The notes: a model not told the origin generated them from the sequence alone. DNA of 64,000 nt from Strongylocentrotus droebachiensis (GCA_035222895.1 JAVYIG010004970.1:62001-126000); one strand, 5' to 3'; numbered from the stretch's first letter, positions 12,200 through 25,886 are shown. Numbers and translations are program-made.

Positions 12200-13100
12200 A
12201 TAAGATAGGACGTGCGGGAGTCATCTCTTCACGTTAATAACCCACACACTGCACGACTCGTAAAGGTGTAGGGGACACATTTGGGTAGTGGTCCACCTGC
12301 ATCTGCATTTACCTGTATACATCAAAACAAAAACTGGGGAAGAGAAATAATTATTGTCATCCATTATACTCATGCCAACCTGCGATTGAATACACTGAAT
12401 TGAAGTACAAATTACTCTCGTTCTCGACGCTTGTTTCCAGACACGAGATGCTGCAGAAGTCATTAACCGAGTCGTCTTGAACTCTTTATCCTCCCCAGTT
12501 CCCCCACACGATAAGAAAAAGACTTCCCTGAAGAGGATTTTGTTTATGCGATACAAGGAGAGGTAAACAACCTGCGATAAAGGTTAGCCGGCCTCTGGAG
12601 TGACGAACGATTTTCAGATTTTCCTTGAAAGGACACCGCTCGAATTTAGGCATTTAATAAAACATCTTTCATTATCTGTAAGAAGTTATAGCCTACGTCC
12701 ATGCATGATTGTATTGACGTTTCTTTTGATGTTAACGATAGACAATCATTATTTACCAACAATGATATTACAAAGAATATAATAGTGAGTTTCAAGTAGT
12801 TTGCAGGATTAATTTCGGTGTTCTGTAATCATATCCGGAAAGAGTACGAAAAAACATATTTATATAACTGTAGATTACAGATGGATTTTGAAGGGGAAAA
12901 AAGGTTGAAAGTGTATGAATATATGAATAATTTTGATTTCGCTGTTCTTTGAATTCTTTAATCTCTTCTCTATCTCAGTATGGTATCCGTTTGTTACCGA
13001 ATTAGGCAAGACATCCTCTATAATTTCCACCTGTTATCGCGTATCCAATTCCTTCATTCCACCTTTCTTTGATATAATATCCCTGTCACCACTGCTCTTC
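12200..13100. other. Intergenic; no supported gene
   Basis: A 111-codon minus-strand frame at 12221-12556 has no recognisable motif. The rest is AT-rich. Confidence 0.45.
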
Positions 13101-13159
13101 ATATCCCACCCTCCACACCCACTCTTCATCACCAATACCATCATCACTACTATCCTCAT

Positions 13160-14215
13160 CACTATTATCGTCATTAACATCTCTCGCTTAATCCTCAGGG
13201 TGTATACGAAAACAAGATATCGTGTGTCGGTGATTAAAGCTAAACCACGTTTAAATTATGCCACTTTTAAGACTAGGAGTCAGAGACTTCTCTCTTGTCC
13301 CCACTGTCTATTCAGCTTGCTCATCTCGTCCAATTTGTTTCTCTATCTTTCTATAATTTGTATTTTTACCTTTGCCTATGTAATGTTTTCGCCGCAATCA
13401 TCTCTGACTCTAAATCTCCGCCTCGGCGCATCATTCTATATCACCCCCACTCTACCATCGTCATCTCTCGCTCTATCCTTAGGGGTAACTCAGATAAGCC
13501 TTCTTCTCTTCCTCTGCCATTGGGACTCACTCATCCTAACCATATTCTCCTATGTTATCCTCATTTGATATTGCCTTCAGCTGTACACCAGATCTTAAAT
13601 CCCTGTCACTGCTCTCTACCCCCGTCCATACATCCATCTAATACCAACCATCACCACCGCCACCACCACCAACAACAACAGGAGCGTCAACATCACTAAC
13701 ATATCCTACACCACGACCACCACAACCATCTTCATCTATCGTTCCATCCTTCAGGGGTGTATTTAGTTGCGAAACCTAACAAAAATCCACTTATTTGAGG
13801 CCATTTTCAATATACGAGTTAGAGATTTCTTTTATTTCTCCACCATCTATTCATTTTTTCCACGCCATTCTGTTAAATTTCCTCTGTCTTTTTCCATATT
13901 CACCTGATTAAAAATATCTGAATCACCTTAACACCCTCATGCCAAACCACCACAACCACCATCACCACCATCATCATCTCTCGCTTCATCCTCGTTGGAG
14001 GGTGGGGGGGGGGGATTTCGAAGGAAAACTTTATGTAACCTCTACCTCAACCCAAGATCCAGCCCCATCCATCTGTCCACCACCACCATCATCTCTAGCA
14101 TCACTATATGTCGCTACTCTAGTTCCCTTCCCTCATCCATCCACCACTGACTCCACCATCATCTCTCGCTCCATCCTCAGGGGGAGTATTTAGACGCGAA
14201 ACCCAAGTATCCTCT
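13160..14215. repeat. Degenerate tandem array, ~190-280 bp units
   Basis: The word catctctcgctccatcct, followed by cagggg-type sequence, recurs at about 13179, 13461, 13730, 13972 and 14158. Downstream sequence (gtatttagacgcgaaacc-type, agagacttct-type, ccaccatctattca-type) recurs in part of the units. ccacca and catcat microsatellite stretches lie between. Confidence 0.7.
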
Positions 14216-16080
14216 TGGCGGGTTCTTTTCCCTTAAGGTGGAAGCCATGACAGAGCACCTCGGTATCCCCTTACCCGTCTACCTGAATCCTAGTTTCCTT
14301 GATTACACACCCGTTCCAAATCAACATATTTAAAGGGATAAATCAGCTGAGAAACATGGGATGAACATGTTTCTGCATCAGATGCAAATATAAATTAACA
14401 TCTCATGATTTAGAATAGGTGCCGCATATAGTTGTGATATAGTATACTAAACTTATGAGAGCATTTTGTTCTCAACGTTATGAACAATACATGATTAGAA
14501 TAGTCTTAATATTGAGGAATAGTAAATGATTAATATAGTACTACTTTAACATTAGCACAATCTTACAATGGTCTACTAACTGTAATTAAATTACTTCTAC
14601 TCTGTATCGCATTTGGACCCTTTTTATCTTCATCTCTGGTTCAAATATTCTTCATCATTCAGACTCGTCACTGTGTTGCTGGCTCGAAACTGAAAGTAGT
14701 TGTACAGGATCCAAAACCGGTTCAAACTAAATTCATATTTGAGAAACGCGGGCGAGCTTTTAAAAAATATAGCTAGACCCTCCTCTAATTTAGGACGGAC
14801 GGAGAAGAAGTTTTCACTTTATAAAATCATCTTATTTGTCAATAATTATTGATGTATCAAGGCAAAATGTCGATTTCTTGATAATAAAAATGGGAGTCAG
14901 TGTCGTGTTGCGAACAATGCTCTGGGAAGTTTGAAGAGCTCTCGAAAATGGAATCATTAAATTTAAGATCCTCGGATACAATCATTACAGAAATGTATTC
15001 AATGAATGGTACTACATTTTAATTATATAAATTAATGATTAATCACCATGATTACAAAAGGTTACGAAAGAAACTTACATGCTACTCGGACAAAAGGGCG
15101 TATCAACTAAAATAGCACCAACACCAACAATAACAACAACCAAACAGCAGTAGTAGCAGCAGCATAAGGGAACAAGAACACCATTGATTGTTTGCGAAGA
15201 GAAATTAGTAATCTCAATAAAGTTAAAAATAAAACAAAATTTGAAAAAAAATGACATGAATAAAATAGTGTTTAAATTCTATATCTCAAATATCGATAAT
15301 CTTTATACCATACAAATGTTATTGATATTATTCTTTACCCCTTAAACAGGACTGTATAATTAAAGAAATTGCTTTTTACAGGGCTGACATATAGCTACAT
15401 GTACGGGTACATTGTATTCGGCCTAACAGTATTTACATACAAATGGCATGTATGCATCGCTTCAGTCTTCTCCCATTTTTTCTGCCTCATTATCCGAATC
15501 CAATTAAATTAACCTAACCAACTTAATCTCTTCATATCCCATCTCCGTACAAATTAATTATGTTAAAGGATTCGGGCCGCGGACTCGCTTTGTCATCCAC
15601 TGTCTCGTAAAAGCGGTCAGATGAAAAGGGTGATCAACACTAGCTCAATTTTGGAATTGGGTCATTACAAATGTGGGTGCGCAGTGTGGGGGAGGGGGGG
15701 GGGGGGGGAGCGGTCATAGTTATTAATGTTAATTAAAAGAAGAAAAAAAAACCTGCTCATAATTGTTTAGCCATTCATACGAATATGTATACGGAATTAT
15801 AAAGAAAATAAGAAACATAATACTGGAAACACATTACAAATTTGGCGACTAGTAATAGTCGAGACGATAATTTGAATTTTAGAATATTTTGTTTAGGAAG
15901 CCTCAAATTAACGTTGAATTTAATTGTAATTGGGTTCCAAAGAATATTTCAAGTCATGCATGAATAGCAGTAATGGCGTGCTCTTCTCTTCCATAATGCG
16001 TTTTATAAATCCTGTCTTATTCCCTTTTTGGTATGCTCAGGCGGCATTAAAAAAACATCCCTCTTTCTGTCTTTCCATCT
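14216..16080. other. Intergenic; no gene, one poly-G tract
   Basis: AT-rich sequence with a G run at about 15690-15709 and a short caacaacaa/cagcagtag tract at about 15121-15165. No supported coding signal. Confidence 0.5.
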
Positions 16081-16109
16081 CTCTCCTCTTCTCTTTCTCC
16101 TCTTCCATC

Positions 16110-16180
16110 AACTTCTCTCCCTCTCTCTCTCTCTCTCTCTCCCCTTCTCTCTCTCTCTCTTGCTCTCTCTCTCTCTCTAT
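16110..16180. repeat. (CT)n microsatellite
   Basis: Near-perfect CT dinucleotide tract with a few interruptions. Confidence 0.9.
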
Positions 16181-16542
16181 TCACTGTTGCTTCTTATTAA
16201 GTTTTGCGTTATATTGACACGCCAAGTTTAAATGGAATAGAATTCGATGATGGAATAATCTCCTAAAAACATGATTATATGGAAAAAAATAAAATTGAGA
16301 GGACATGATAAGTGTTCTGGCCTTTAGAAAGCATTTATTTTACGTGCACATTGTAATTTTGTCTGTATAAATCTTTCGTTGAAATATAATGCTCTCGTCT
16401 TGCCAGCCAAAATTAGATAGTGATTATATAGGGCCGCGATGTAAGGTTAATGCATGTACAAGGTTCCCCGAGCTTTCAGACGCTTCAAGTCTGTCTACCA
16501 CACGCACGGCTGTCTACTATCTAGCAGTGTTACATCGATCTG

Positions 16543-16602
16543 TGACGTCACCAGCTATTTTCCGCATCGTGGGTACACGCTGCATTTGCTATTATGACGT
16601 CA
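16543..16602. promoter_or_regulatory. Pair of palindromic CRE-like sites
   Basis: Two perfect TGACGTCA palindromes lie at 16543-16550 and 16595-16602, 52 bp apart, in a locally CpG-containing stretch. This is the binding word of CREB/ATF factors. No transcript start is visible nearby, so function is only a suggestion. Confidence 0.25.
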
Positions 16603-17723
16603 CAGTCGTAACGATCTTACCCAATTTAGATGGTGGAGAGATATATAGATGGATGGGGGAGATAGATAATAAGCTTTAAATGACTAGAATTGGGTGAGGA
16701 CGAGTTGACATTTTAAAAGCGATTGCAGAAAACGCGTTGCAGCGAATAACAGTTTGTAAATGACCAAAGAGCGTGTGACTGAGATGACTCAATACAAGTA
16801 ATAATACAAACGAATTGGCTTCAATGTTGCATCGCCTCCCTCCTAGTAATTTCAGCTAAATTGATTATACTAATTTGATCAATTTGTTTCAAATGTAATA
16901 AAGGCAATACACATATTTTATAAAAGCTCAGCAGTAGCCTAAACACTGTAGCGGGAAAATGCAAAGTGTTCTCAATAAAATGAAAAATGAAAATCATCAA
17001 TTTGTACTGTTGTGTCAGAAGCATACATAATGTAAATACGCACACAAATATTGCATTACTTATTATATAAAACCTGATTCAACAAACGGTGAAGATATCA
17101 ACTCGGATAACATAATTAATTTATGTTGATATAACTCAGGTAATATTTAAGAAATACCGTACAAACATGGATTACTAGGTAGACAACATGAATGAACAAA
17201 AATTAATTTGATTCGAAATAAACACAGAAAAAAACACAAGTAGTGCTTTTAGGATACAAATTTTGTATGGTAGATACGTAAACGTTAATATTTGTTCCAT
17301 TAAATAATGCACTGTTTGTTTTCTCATTAGGGGTGCAAATGTGTTCCCTTTAAGGTTGTATCTTTGCACCCTTCCTCACGGCGCAAGAATCATGTCATTT
17401 ATCAAAGCCATGACCTTTTCATCTCCAGTTAAGAGTTTAACATTCCACTTGCCACCAGTACCAATATACACAGTAGCTCGTTTGCGATACGTGGAGATCG
17501 GCACAAAAACGAGCACCCATTATTGATTGCTCTGCATGTAGTCTGTACTATACAATGGCTTTGCAAAATTGCCCATTTTCGGTCTTCATTATCTCCATGT
17601 ATAACCCTATTAACGCGTACTGATTTTCTTGCACTAGAAAAGGATAAATAGTAAATATTCTTGAAGCCTTTTGAAATATAAATATATTTATCACGAAATT
17701 ACGATGTAACAGAGGGACATTAT

Positions 17724-17882
17724 GGCCCGAATTCACAAAGGAGTTTGTCGGCAAACCTAGGTTTATGTGCGTCATATTCGACGCGTTTCAAACCATGGTT
17801 CAGACAAACCTTGGTTTGAAACGCGTCATGTAACGCATATAAACCTAGGTTTGTCGACAAACCTCCTTTTTTAATTCGGGCC
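17724..17882. mobile_element. Hairpin MITE, GGCCCGAATT family
   Basis: A 159-bp near-complete palindrome. The ends are GGCCCGAATT and AATTCGGGCC; inner arms include ggtttgtcgacaaacc-related words, aaacctaggttta and gcgtttcaaacca. No coding capacity. Confidence 0.9.
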
Positions 17883-17910
17883 AATATGTGTGATATGATT
17901 ATGTAGAGAC

Positions 17911-18045
17911 CTGGGCCTCGTCTTACAAAGAGTTGATATCAATCACAACTGTGTACATAAGAGATAGGAGACTGCAAACTTGCGATTGATTAGAGGACTT
18001 GCGATTGATCTAGAGCAATCGCAACTCTTTGTAAGACGGGGCCAA
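17911..18045. mobile_element. Hairpin MITE, GGCCCCGTCTTACAAAG family, copy 1
   Basis: The ends tgggcctcgtcttacaaag and ctttgtaagacggggcca are inverted, and the interior contains gcgattga and caatcgcaact. A second copy lies at 44971-45099. Only 28 bp separate this from the preceding MITE. Confidence 0.88.
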
Positions 18046-18650
18046 GTTATCTACGACAACTCTACGACATATGCACTAGATCTCCTTTAGGAATAAACTG
18101 CATAATGAATTGAAAATTCATGTTTTTATTAGATTATTAGATTAAGTAATGTATCCAAGAATAAACTTGACGTAAACCCCAATCAATCATCTACTTCCGG
18201 TGCAGATGGTAGAACCCATCTATGCAAATTAGCCATCGGATACACATCCGACGTTGGCGGTAATCATGCTATCGATTTGCAGCTATTCATAGCTACTCAT
18301 GATGACCAATCATTATTTATCATTGTCTCCCCGCTCATCACGTGATCATTTTGATGAGTATAATAATCCGCTCTGTTGGGTAAAGACAGGCATCTTTGTA
18401 AATGAGACTGCTATACCTTATCTTTTGTGAACGATGATTGTATCATCCGTTCTTAGTTTTTGCTATCAACGCCTCTCAAATGAAATTAACGTACTTGTTG
18501 AATGTTCACCCCAAAGGGTAAGGGTGTAAGTAAAAGGGACGTGATTTAACACTCCTCCCTGCTAAACTCATGTGGGCAAGTATAATACTATTCTCTGGCA
18601 AGTTTATGACATTTTAAGCATCGTTTAACAATTTTACCTGATATTTAACA
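18046..18650. other. Intergenic with octamer- and E-box-like words
   Basis: 18180-18420 is less AT-rich and carries ATGCAAAT (about 18221) and the palindrome TCACGTGA (18338-18345). No gene seen. Confidence 0.4.
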
Positions 18651-18651
18651 A

Positions 18652-19014
18652 TCATTCATGGAAAATTGAATCTAGAAGCCTCCCCTGTAAAATATTTCCG
18701 TTATGTATCACATGAATATGTTGTCCATATCTGTTATCTCTCTGTCTCTCTGTCTCTTTCTTTCTATTTCTGCGTCTCACCAATCTCATGACTCTCTTTC
18801 TTTCGCTGTGTGGAGAATTTTTCAGCAAATGTGATCCTCCAAGAACTTCCCAATTAAAACGGTCTAGAACCACCTCTAAGAGGTGATGCTCTTGACCTCG
18901 GGGCTTGCTAGCAATCCTTTGATTGACTCGTATTTCAACTGCAGCGAGACCCAGGACACCATCTCTCAACGCGCACAACATCCCAGAGAACTCCATCCCA
19001 ACCCACCGCCTCAT
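18652..19014 (-). other. Unrecognised 120-codon minus-strand ORF in a GC-richer island
   Basis: The ORF's first 60 or so codons (18840-19014) have codon-like composition and read LRDGVLGLAAVEIRVNQRIA and then a polar stretch. The rest falls into a TCTCTG-type simple repeat and is unlikely to be coding. An octamer-like ATGCAAAT lies just outside its start. I recognise no family and see no convincing donor. It could be an exon, an old transposon fragment or a regulatory element. Confidence 0.2.
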
Positions 19015-19282
19015 CTATGCAAATGAGATGCCCCATGTTGTCCATCTGTCTGCATCCATTACACACTATTGAAGGCGAGAGCTGGGAGGGATTCGTATTG
19101 TGGCACTTTCTATTTCCTCTAGCTTGCCGCGTTTCAGCCTAGTTCATCTGCTTCTCTTCTCTTCTCTCACTCCTCATGGGTGTTTTATTTGTTTTCTCTT
19201 CGAACAGGGTTTGCTCACCCACTCACGGCTTCATCTGACTTCAGATTCCATCTCGTTATTTGACATCTACCTACCTGACAAA

Positions 19283-19415
19283 GCTCTCTCTCTCTCTTTT
19301 TTTTCTCTTTCTCTTTCTCTCTCTCTCCCTTTTCCTTCTCGCATTATCTCTTTTTCTCTCCTCCACTCTCAGTATCTTGCCCTCTCTCTCTCTTTCTCTC
19401 TCCCCCTCTCTCTCT
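19283..19415. repeat. Imperfect (CT)n tract
   Basis: CT-rich simple repeat with TTTC interruptions. Confidence 0.85.
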
Positions 19416-19449
19416 ATCTTTCACATAATATTTTTATTTCATGATAATA

Positions 19450-20620
19450 GTCTTGCCTTCACAGGCGATAGGGGGGGGGCGGAGGGTATCCAGGCCCCCG
19501 ATAGTTTCGAAACATATTCGGGCAACCGATCTATCAATCAATCGTCATATGTCTGCCTTTGTATGTGTGTTCAACCCCCTTCTTTGTCTTCTACAATGCA
19601 TTTCTATTTCTTCTCTTTTTCATCTCATGAATTATGCTTAGTTTAAATACTAATGCGTTATAAACTTTCTGGCGACAATTCAAATACTCATGAAATCAGA
19701 CGACCGCACTCAGGAGAATTATCCTAATAATCTTTATGCCTTTTCTGTCACTCATGACTTATTAACAAACAAAGCTGAATCAGAGAGAGAAACGCTACTC
19801 CATTTCAGAATTGTTGCCAAGAAAATTTACATTAGATCGTCTGTCTGCTCTTGCAAGATTAATCGGAATGAAAGTATTTTTTCCCGCGTAAATCTACAAA
19901 GCCACACGCGAGAGTCAACATTGCGATTTTTTGTTTCGTTTGCTAGTTGAATTAATGGGAAACGTGAGTGGAAGACAACACGACGAGAGCATTTTCTATG
20001 GTAGAAAGCGAAGCGGAAGAATCGGCGACTGGCGGTTGCAAAATTGCACAGCAAATAATGAAATTAAGTGTCAGCTAGCTAGCGCTGAATATTGTCGGCT
20101 CCAATGTATCCGTTTATTTGATTGAAAGCCTCTTCACACACGAACTTCCTATACTCTCACTTACATTCTAAAATTATGAAAATGCTTTAGTGTTTCAAAA
20201 TACACACTGTTCATATTGCACCTGAATATATTGCCATATTGATTGCTATTATTTCGTTCAATTCCACATAAACGGGTTGTGCTAACAAGTCATGATGTTA
20301 ATTAAATTATAATTTAGATCACAAACTGGTTTCAATAACATCAAATAAATACATATACATACATACAATGTATATAATATATTTCCCCTTCAAAAGAATT
20401 TATTTTCAGTGATGAACATAATTGATGACAAGTCCATAGATTTAAATGCAAATCTCATGAAAATACTGAAATTTAGGGCTTTTCCTGAAGGGCCTTGCCT
20501 CCTTATGAGTAAATTGAGCGAGCAGAATTTGTGAGCTTAATTTAGTTCTAGTCCATCGGTCCCTATAGTTATAAACTTCCCTTTTGAAGCAATTACAAAG
20601 AACAATTTTGTTCTAGTTAT
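19450..20620. other. Upstream region of the SLC7A14-like gene; no gene seen
   Basis: Contains a G run near 19471 and otherwise unremarkable AT-rich sequence. A promoter or 5' UTR exon of the downstream gene may lie here, but none can be named from sequence. Confidence 0.4.
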
Positions 20621-20621
20621 C

Positions 20622-20830
20622 ATTTATTGTTTGTTTGTTTGATTGATTTTATTTCTGCGTTCAAAAAGATACTAAATCAAATTCAAAGTACAAACATTCG
20701 AACAATAACAAATACAATGAATAAAATCTTTACAAACGTAATTAAATAAAAAATCATATACAATTATATCATACAATAAACATGTACGAAACATACAAAT
20801 AAGATAAGAAATATAAAGTAAATATTTTCG
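20622..20830 (-). repeat. Probable retroelement 3' tail
   Basis: On the minus strand an A-rich segment ends in repeated caaacaaa-like units after tttgaatttgatttagt. This composition is typical of LINE/SINE 3' ends. No ORF remains. Confidence 0.35.
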
Positions 20831-21023
20831 ATAAATTAGAGAGGTAGGCTAATTTAGAACGCAGGAGACCACCATCGTGAGCGGTTAGGCTGGAGATGGA
20901 TGGCGGCCTCATAATTTGTGTTAATGCTGATTGTGTTGATTAGATGAATCATAGTTTCTTGCAGTTCACTTTCCTATTTTGCTTTAATCCCATTTCCGAC
21001 TAGGACCAGAAGCAGCTCACACC

Positions 21024-21297
21024 ATGGGCTTCAAAGACAAAGTGACGGCCATCTTGCGTCGTCTAGTCCGGACCAAGTCCCTGGATCTGTACAGTGCCAA
21101 GTCCACCGATGAAGAGGATGGGAACGTTCCAGGCCGCCTACCAAAGTGCCTCACCACGTTAGACCTGGTCTCACTCGGTGTAGGTAGCTGCATGGGTACA
21201 GGGATGTACGTGGTGTCTGGTCTGGTCGCCAGGGAGATGGCTGGTCCCGGTGTCATACTCTCCTTTACCATTGCCGCTCTTGCGTCAATTCTGTCAG
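21024..21297 (+). CDS. SLC7A14: SLC7A14-like exon 1 (residues 1-92)
   Basis: This exon encodes a cytosolic N-terminus of about 40 residues, TM1 with the glycine-rich substrate-binding bend (residues 52-62), and most of TM2. It ends CAG|GTAAGG in phase 1. The ATG at 21024 is chosen for its CACCATGG context and because the family starts about 40 residues before TM1. A possible AG acceptor lies at about 21001-21003 (gactag), so a non-coding first exon farther upstream is likely. The following intron is 14,033 bp. Confidence 0.9.
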
Positions 21298-24200
21298 GTA
21301 AGGAAACTCTCCAGGGGGTGTCCCCCCCCCCCCCCCCCCACCGGAGGGATAACATGCGTGTTACCACAATGTCCGGTAAAGGGGTACTTTTCACGCACCA
21401 AAGTCCGGCTCATAGTACACAAAAGCCCGTTTTACACCCCGGACTCAGGGGGTGTTTTCAAAAGGAGGGAACATGCATATGCGTACCCTGAATAACACTG
21501 AGTGGGGGGGGGGGGGGTTTACAAAAAATTGTCATCAGTGACAAATGACAGGTTGTGTTATAAGCTACTGAAATCATTGCTTCTGATTGGTTATCAGCAG
21601 ATTTGTCACTGATTTTTGTCATTTGTCATTGAAGAAAGGTTTTATGAAACGGATCCCAGGACTTCGTCAACACGTCAGATCTCTCTAGGACTGCAACTTT
21701 AAATGAATGCTCCGTGAGAAAGTGACATCATATTTATATATACAGTCAAACCTGTAAATTAAAGCGACCGCCCAAGGGAAACACAAAAGTGGTATTTGTA
21801 GACAGGTGGTCTTAGTAGACAGGTTCCTTTAATAAAAGTTTCAATGAGAAGCCATTTTCAAGGGAAACAACAACATTTGTTTTTTGTAGACAGGTGGTCA
21901 CTAAAGCAAGGTGTGACTGTATAAAATAAATGCACAACGACCCAAAGTGCAACCACTTGTCTGAATAACTAGCGCATAAAATAGTTGCCTTGACAAGCTT
22001 GATTGGCGCAGGTAATAACGCAATCAAAATGATTCTCTTGAGGAACAGGCAACAACAATTACTACTTAGAGCTACGCCATTAGGGACTTTTAGATTTGCA
22101 CGTTGACATAGTGGACTGCTATCTGTGACGTCCTTTTAAGGCACTGTGACTTCCTTATAAGGCACTGATAGTGCCTATATTATAGTATAGTATTTATTTT
22201 ACGTTTTAAAAACAAACATATAACACAAGTTTATACATAGCGTTAATAAAACGGCTGGATAGCTCATATTTAGCTGTGCCAGGCATAAAACTATTGAGAG
22301 TTGAGGCATTTCTTACAATTACAAGGAGATTATTATAAGCCATAGCGCCTCTATACTTAAAAGTTCTTTTCAGAAATCCAGTATTAGGCGTATATAGACT
22401 TCCGCCAAAGCGTAAGTGGTATTCGTGCACAGAGATACTCTATAAAGGTCTGACATGTAAACGGACGCCACACGTAACAGTCCACTATGTCGACGTGCAA
22501 ATCTATAAGTCCCTATTACCTCGCTCCTCTCATGGCGGCTCCACACGGAAATTCTTTTGCAGACCAAAGATCCTAGGGCAAACTGAGAGCCTGTTTCTTT
22601 TGATTATTTATTCATCTTGTATATCTTTATTTCATTATTTATTACCTTTTCAATGATAAATTCAACTTAGAAAGCTTTCATACAGCCAGTATGTCAAGTT
22701 GATGTCTATTTTCTCTACATCTTCCCCTTGATTACATAATATAATCATCCGTGTTTTCTCAAGGCACAACCAATCATATTAGGTATCTCACCAGGTGACT
22801 ATTGCCAGTTACTCATCGCTCGCAAAGGTCAATCCACGTCCCTCCTGAATTTAGAATGAGCGCCACAATTCTCTACCGATGCCTGCGTGGTTTCACTCTA
22901 TACCCTCTCGTGTGCTTTATTCCTAACCATGGTAAACAGATGGCATGGGTGTATGCAAAGTCATGCCTTGGTGGAGCTACTTAACTCTTTAAATGCCACA
23001 CAAGCGATCTCCCTGTGCCACACTGAATTTAACATGGGTTAGATAATATCAAATGCTTCAGGACCATTCAATGTTTCCAATGAAATCTTAATCATTACCG
23101 ATAGAAGGGTTGTCATGGGGCTAGTCGAGACCGGAATGGGTAATTTCTTGTGTTGGATAACAGGCATGAAACCAGCACCCCCTCTAAATGACTATACACA
23201 CTACGCCCCTACGCCACTGGTATCGAAGCGCAGCATTTTATCAATAATAGACTCAATATCGAGTAATTCAAGAAAGCACAATTGACACTATACAGCATAC
23301 ATGTACCTGCACATATATTTAGTTTACACGTGAAGTGACTGTAGGCATTAGCCGAATTATTTATTTACAAGTATAAATTGCAATTTGGCGCTCAGTTGAG
23401 GCACAATTTATGTTCCTGTTATAGTAATTTGTATTAAGTATTGTTATCAATAGAGTATCTTTTCAACAACCCTGATAAAACTATGGAAAGGGAAAATATC
23501 ACCATTGAGTATTTTTGAGCACTTACCTGTATCTTCATATTATAACAGGGTGTTTTTTGTTAAAGTACTGTAATTTTAATAATAATTGTTTCCATTAACA
23601 TAGTTTCGTATAAATACGAAAGACATAACTTTAAAACATCCTCCGGAATTAGCTACATTCCCCCGAGAAGTGGGATATTCTCAAGAATATGTACCATACT
23701 ATAATATGCAATGAAGTAAGTAGCGCTTCAGGTAATGAAAGTCTGAAGATTAAACTAGACTAGATATTGTAGTCAGGCGCAGATAAACTTTTTAATTTTG
23801 AATAACTAAAAACTGTGAAAAGTCTCGAAATATAACCTTTTTGTAAAGGGTGCCACTCTAACTTTTGTGAGGTATTTTTCAAACATCAACACGAGATCTT
23901 AGGGTGTTGGAATTATAAGACATAAAGCAAAGAATTAAACATTAGCTATCCTCTCCCCCTCTAAAGATAAACAGAAACAATAGCATTCTACTATATTCTG
24001 CAGCACCGTATTGTTTCGATTGTGCGTATCATATCGCTATAGGCCTACCTGACTGCCTTTTTCTTTAGTATCTACTTCTTTTTCTTCTTTTTTCCTTTTT
24101 CTCATTTTCTTTATCTTCTTCCCTTAAAAGAGCACTTCGTTTTATTTTTATTGCATCTAAATTTGTATGACCGCAACCTACTTTATTGAGAGAAAGAAAA

Positions 24201-25666
24201 AAATGAAAAACCCAATCCATAAACAAAAATAAACCTCGTAAAATCGGTGGAGATTTCTAATGACGTCAAACGGGTAACATAAACCCACGCCCTTAAGGAA
24301 TAAGCTTTCTAAATGTTTATTTATCTATGCACTACTTATAGAGTATTGAGTACTAACGGCGAGGTCACATAACCCTCCATTAGAATACAGCCTTTTAGAT
24401 AGGACAAGTCAAAAAATCTCCGCGATGTCTCATGTATTATCTCAGAAAATTTCAACGGATTTCCTCACCATGCTCGCTGAATATGTCGAAACAAAATTAG
24501 AATCGATAGAATAGATGAGTGGTTAGTTTGTGAAAGTAATGTTAATGTTTCCTTTCATATTAGAATTAAAGAATGTATTTGTAAATGTATCAGTGACTTA
24601 CATGTCGGACATTCCATACTTTTCTGTACACGAGGTCTATGTCTGAAATGTAATTAATCATATCTAGAAATATTGGAAATTATCCAAAGTGGGAATAATT
24701 AACAGTACTCATGATAAAAAGAGCGTATCTATCTATTCTGCTTAAAATAACATGTTTATACATATCTGTTTGTTTTATTCTATGTGTAACTGTTTAAGTG
24801 TAAATAAGCTTTTAATTCACTCAAATTGAATTGTTCAATTGGACATGTAAAGGAGCCCCTTTGCTTCAATTCTGACTTTTCACATCTGTTCATAAACACG
24901 AATTCCAATTAATTAGCGGAAATGTTGCCTTGCCTAACATCGATCGCGCCTAAAATTATCACAATGTCGAGGCCCTTTCATCATCAGATATGACTCACTT
25001 TTATTGTGAAGGAAAAACAGAAAACACAGCGTATCATCTCTTTTAGAACCACTTCAATTTCAATTAAGTTCTGGTCGTTTTAATTAATTAGAAACAGGTG
25101 TGAAGATTCAATAATATATAGAGACGAGATAGGTGAGTCGTGTGCCCGGCAGGAGGGCGGAACGGATGAAACACCAGCGGGAGTGCTTTCATAAAATGCA
25201 ATAAGACTTATTTTCTATGACTGTACCTTCTTTCACTTTTCATAAATATCTACATGATGAATTTTATTCTGCTCATCGTCCAAATGCATAACACGGATAG
25301 GTTATAGTTCTTTATTTCATACGGTTCCTATCATTGCATACTAAAACAGTTTAGAATTGGATTTTGAAGGAAAAAAACAATAATGTCATTATGCTTCATG
25401 TGCATTCGATTAGTCATTGTTCTTTCTAAGTACAAGGACAAAGATCTGTGGGATAGCGTCAAGAAATTGCCATTTTAATGATTTTTGTATCCACATAAGA
25501 GAAGTCTGCGACGAAATTAAGGATTAGGGTTACGATTATCATAGGGTTATGGTTGTGTGTCTGTAAGTATGGGGTAAGGTTGGTCTATAGAATAATAACG
25601 ATAAGGATTATGATAAAAAATAGTAATAGGCCTAATGGTAATAATAATAATGATTTAATGATAATG

Positions 25667-25703
<37 letters not shown>

Positions 25704-25735
25704 TAATAATAATTATAATGATACTACTACTACTA

Positions 25736-25779
<44 letters not shown>

Positions 25780-25832
25780 GCTGCTGCTACTTCGACTACT
25801 ACTACTGCTACTTCTACTACTGCTACTTCTAA

Positions 25833-25885
<53 letters not shown>

Positions 25886-25886
25886 A

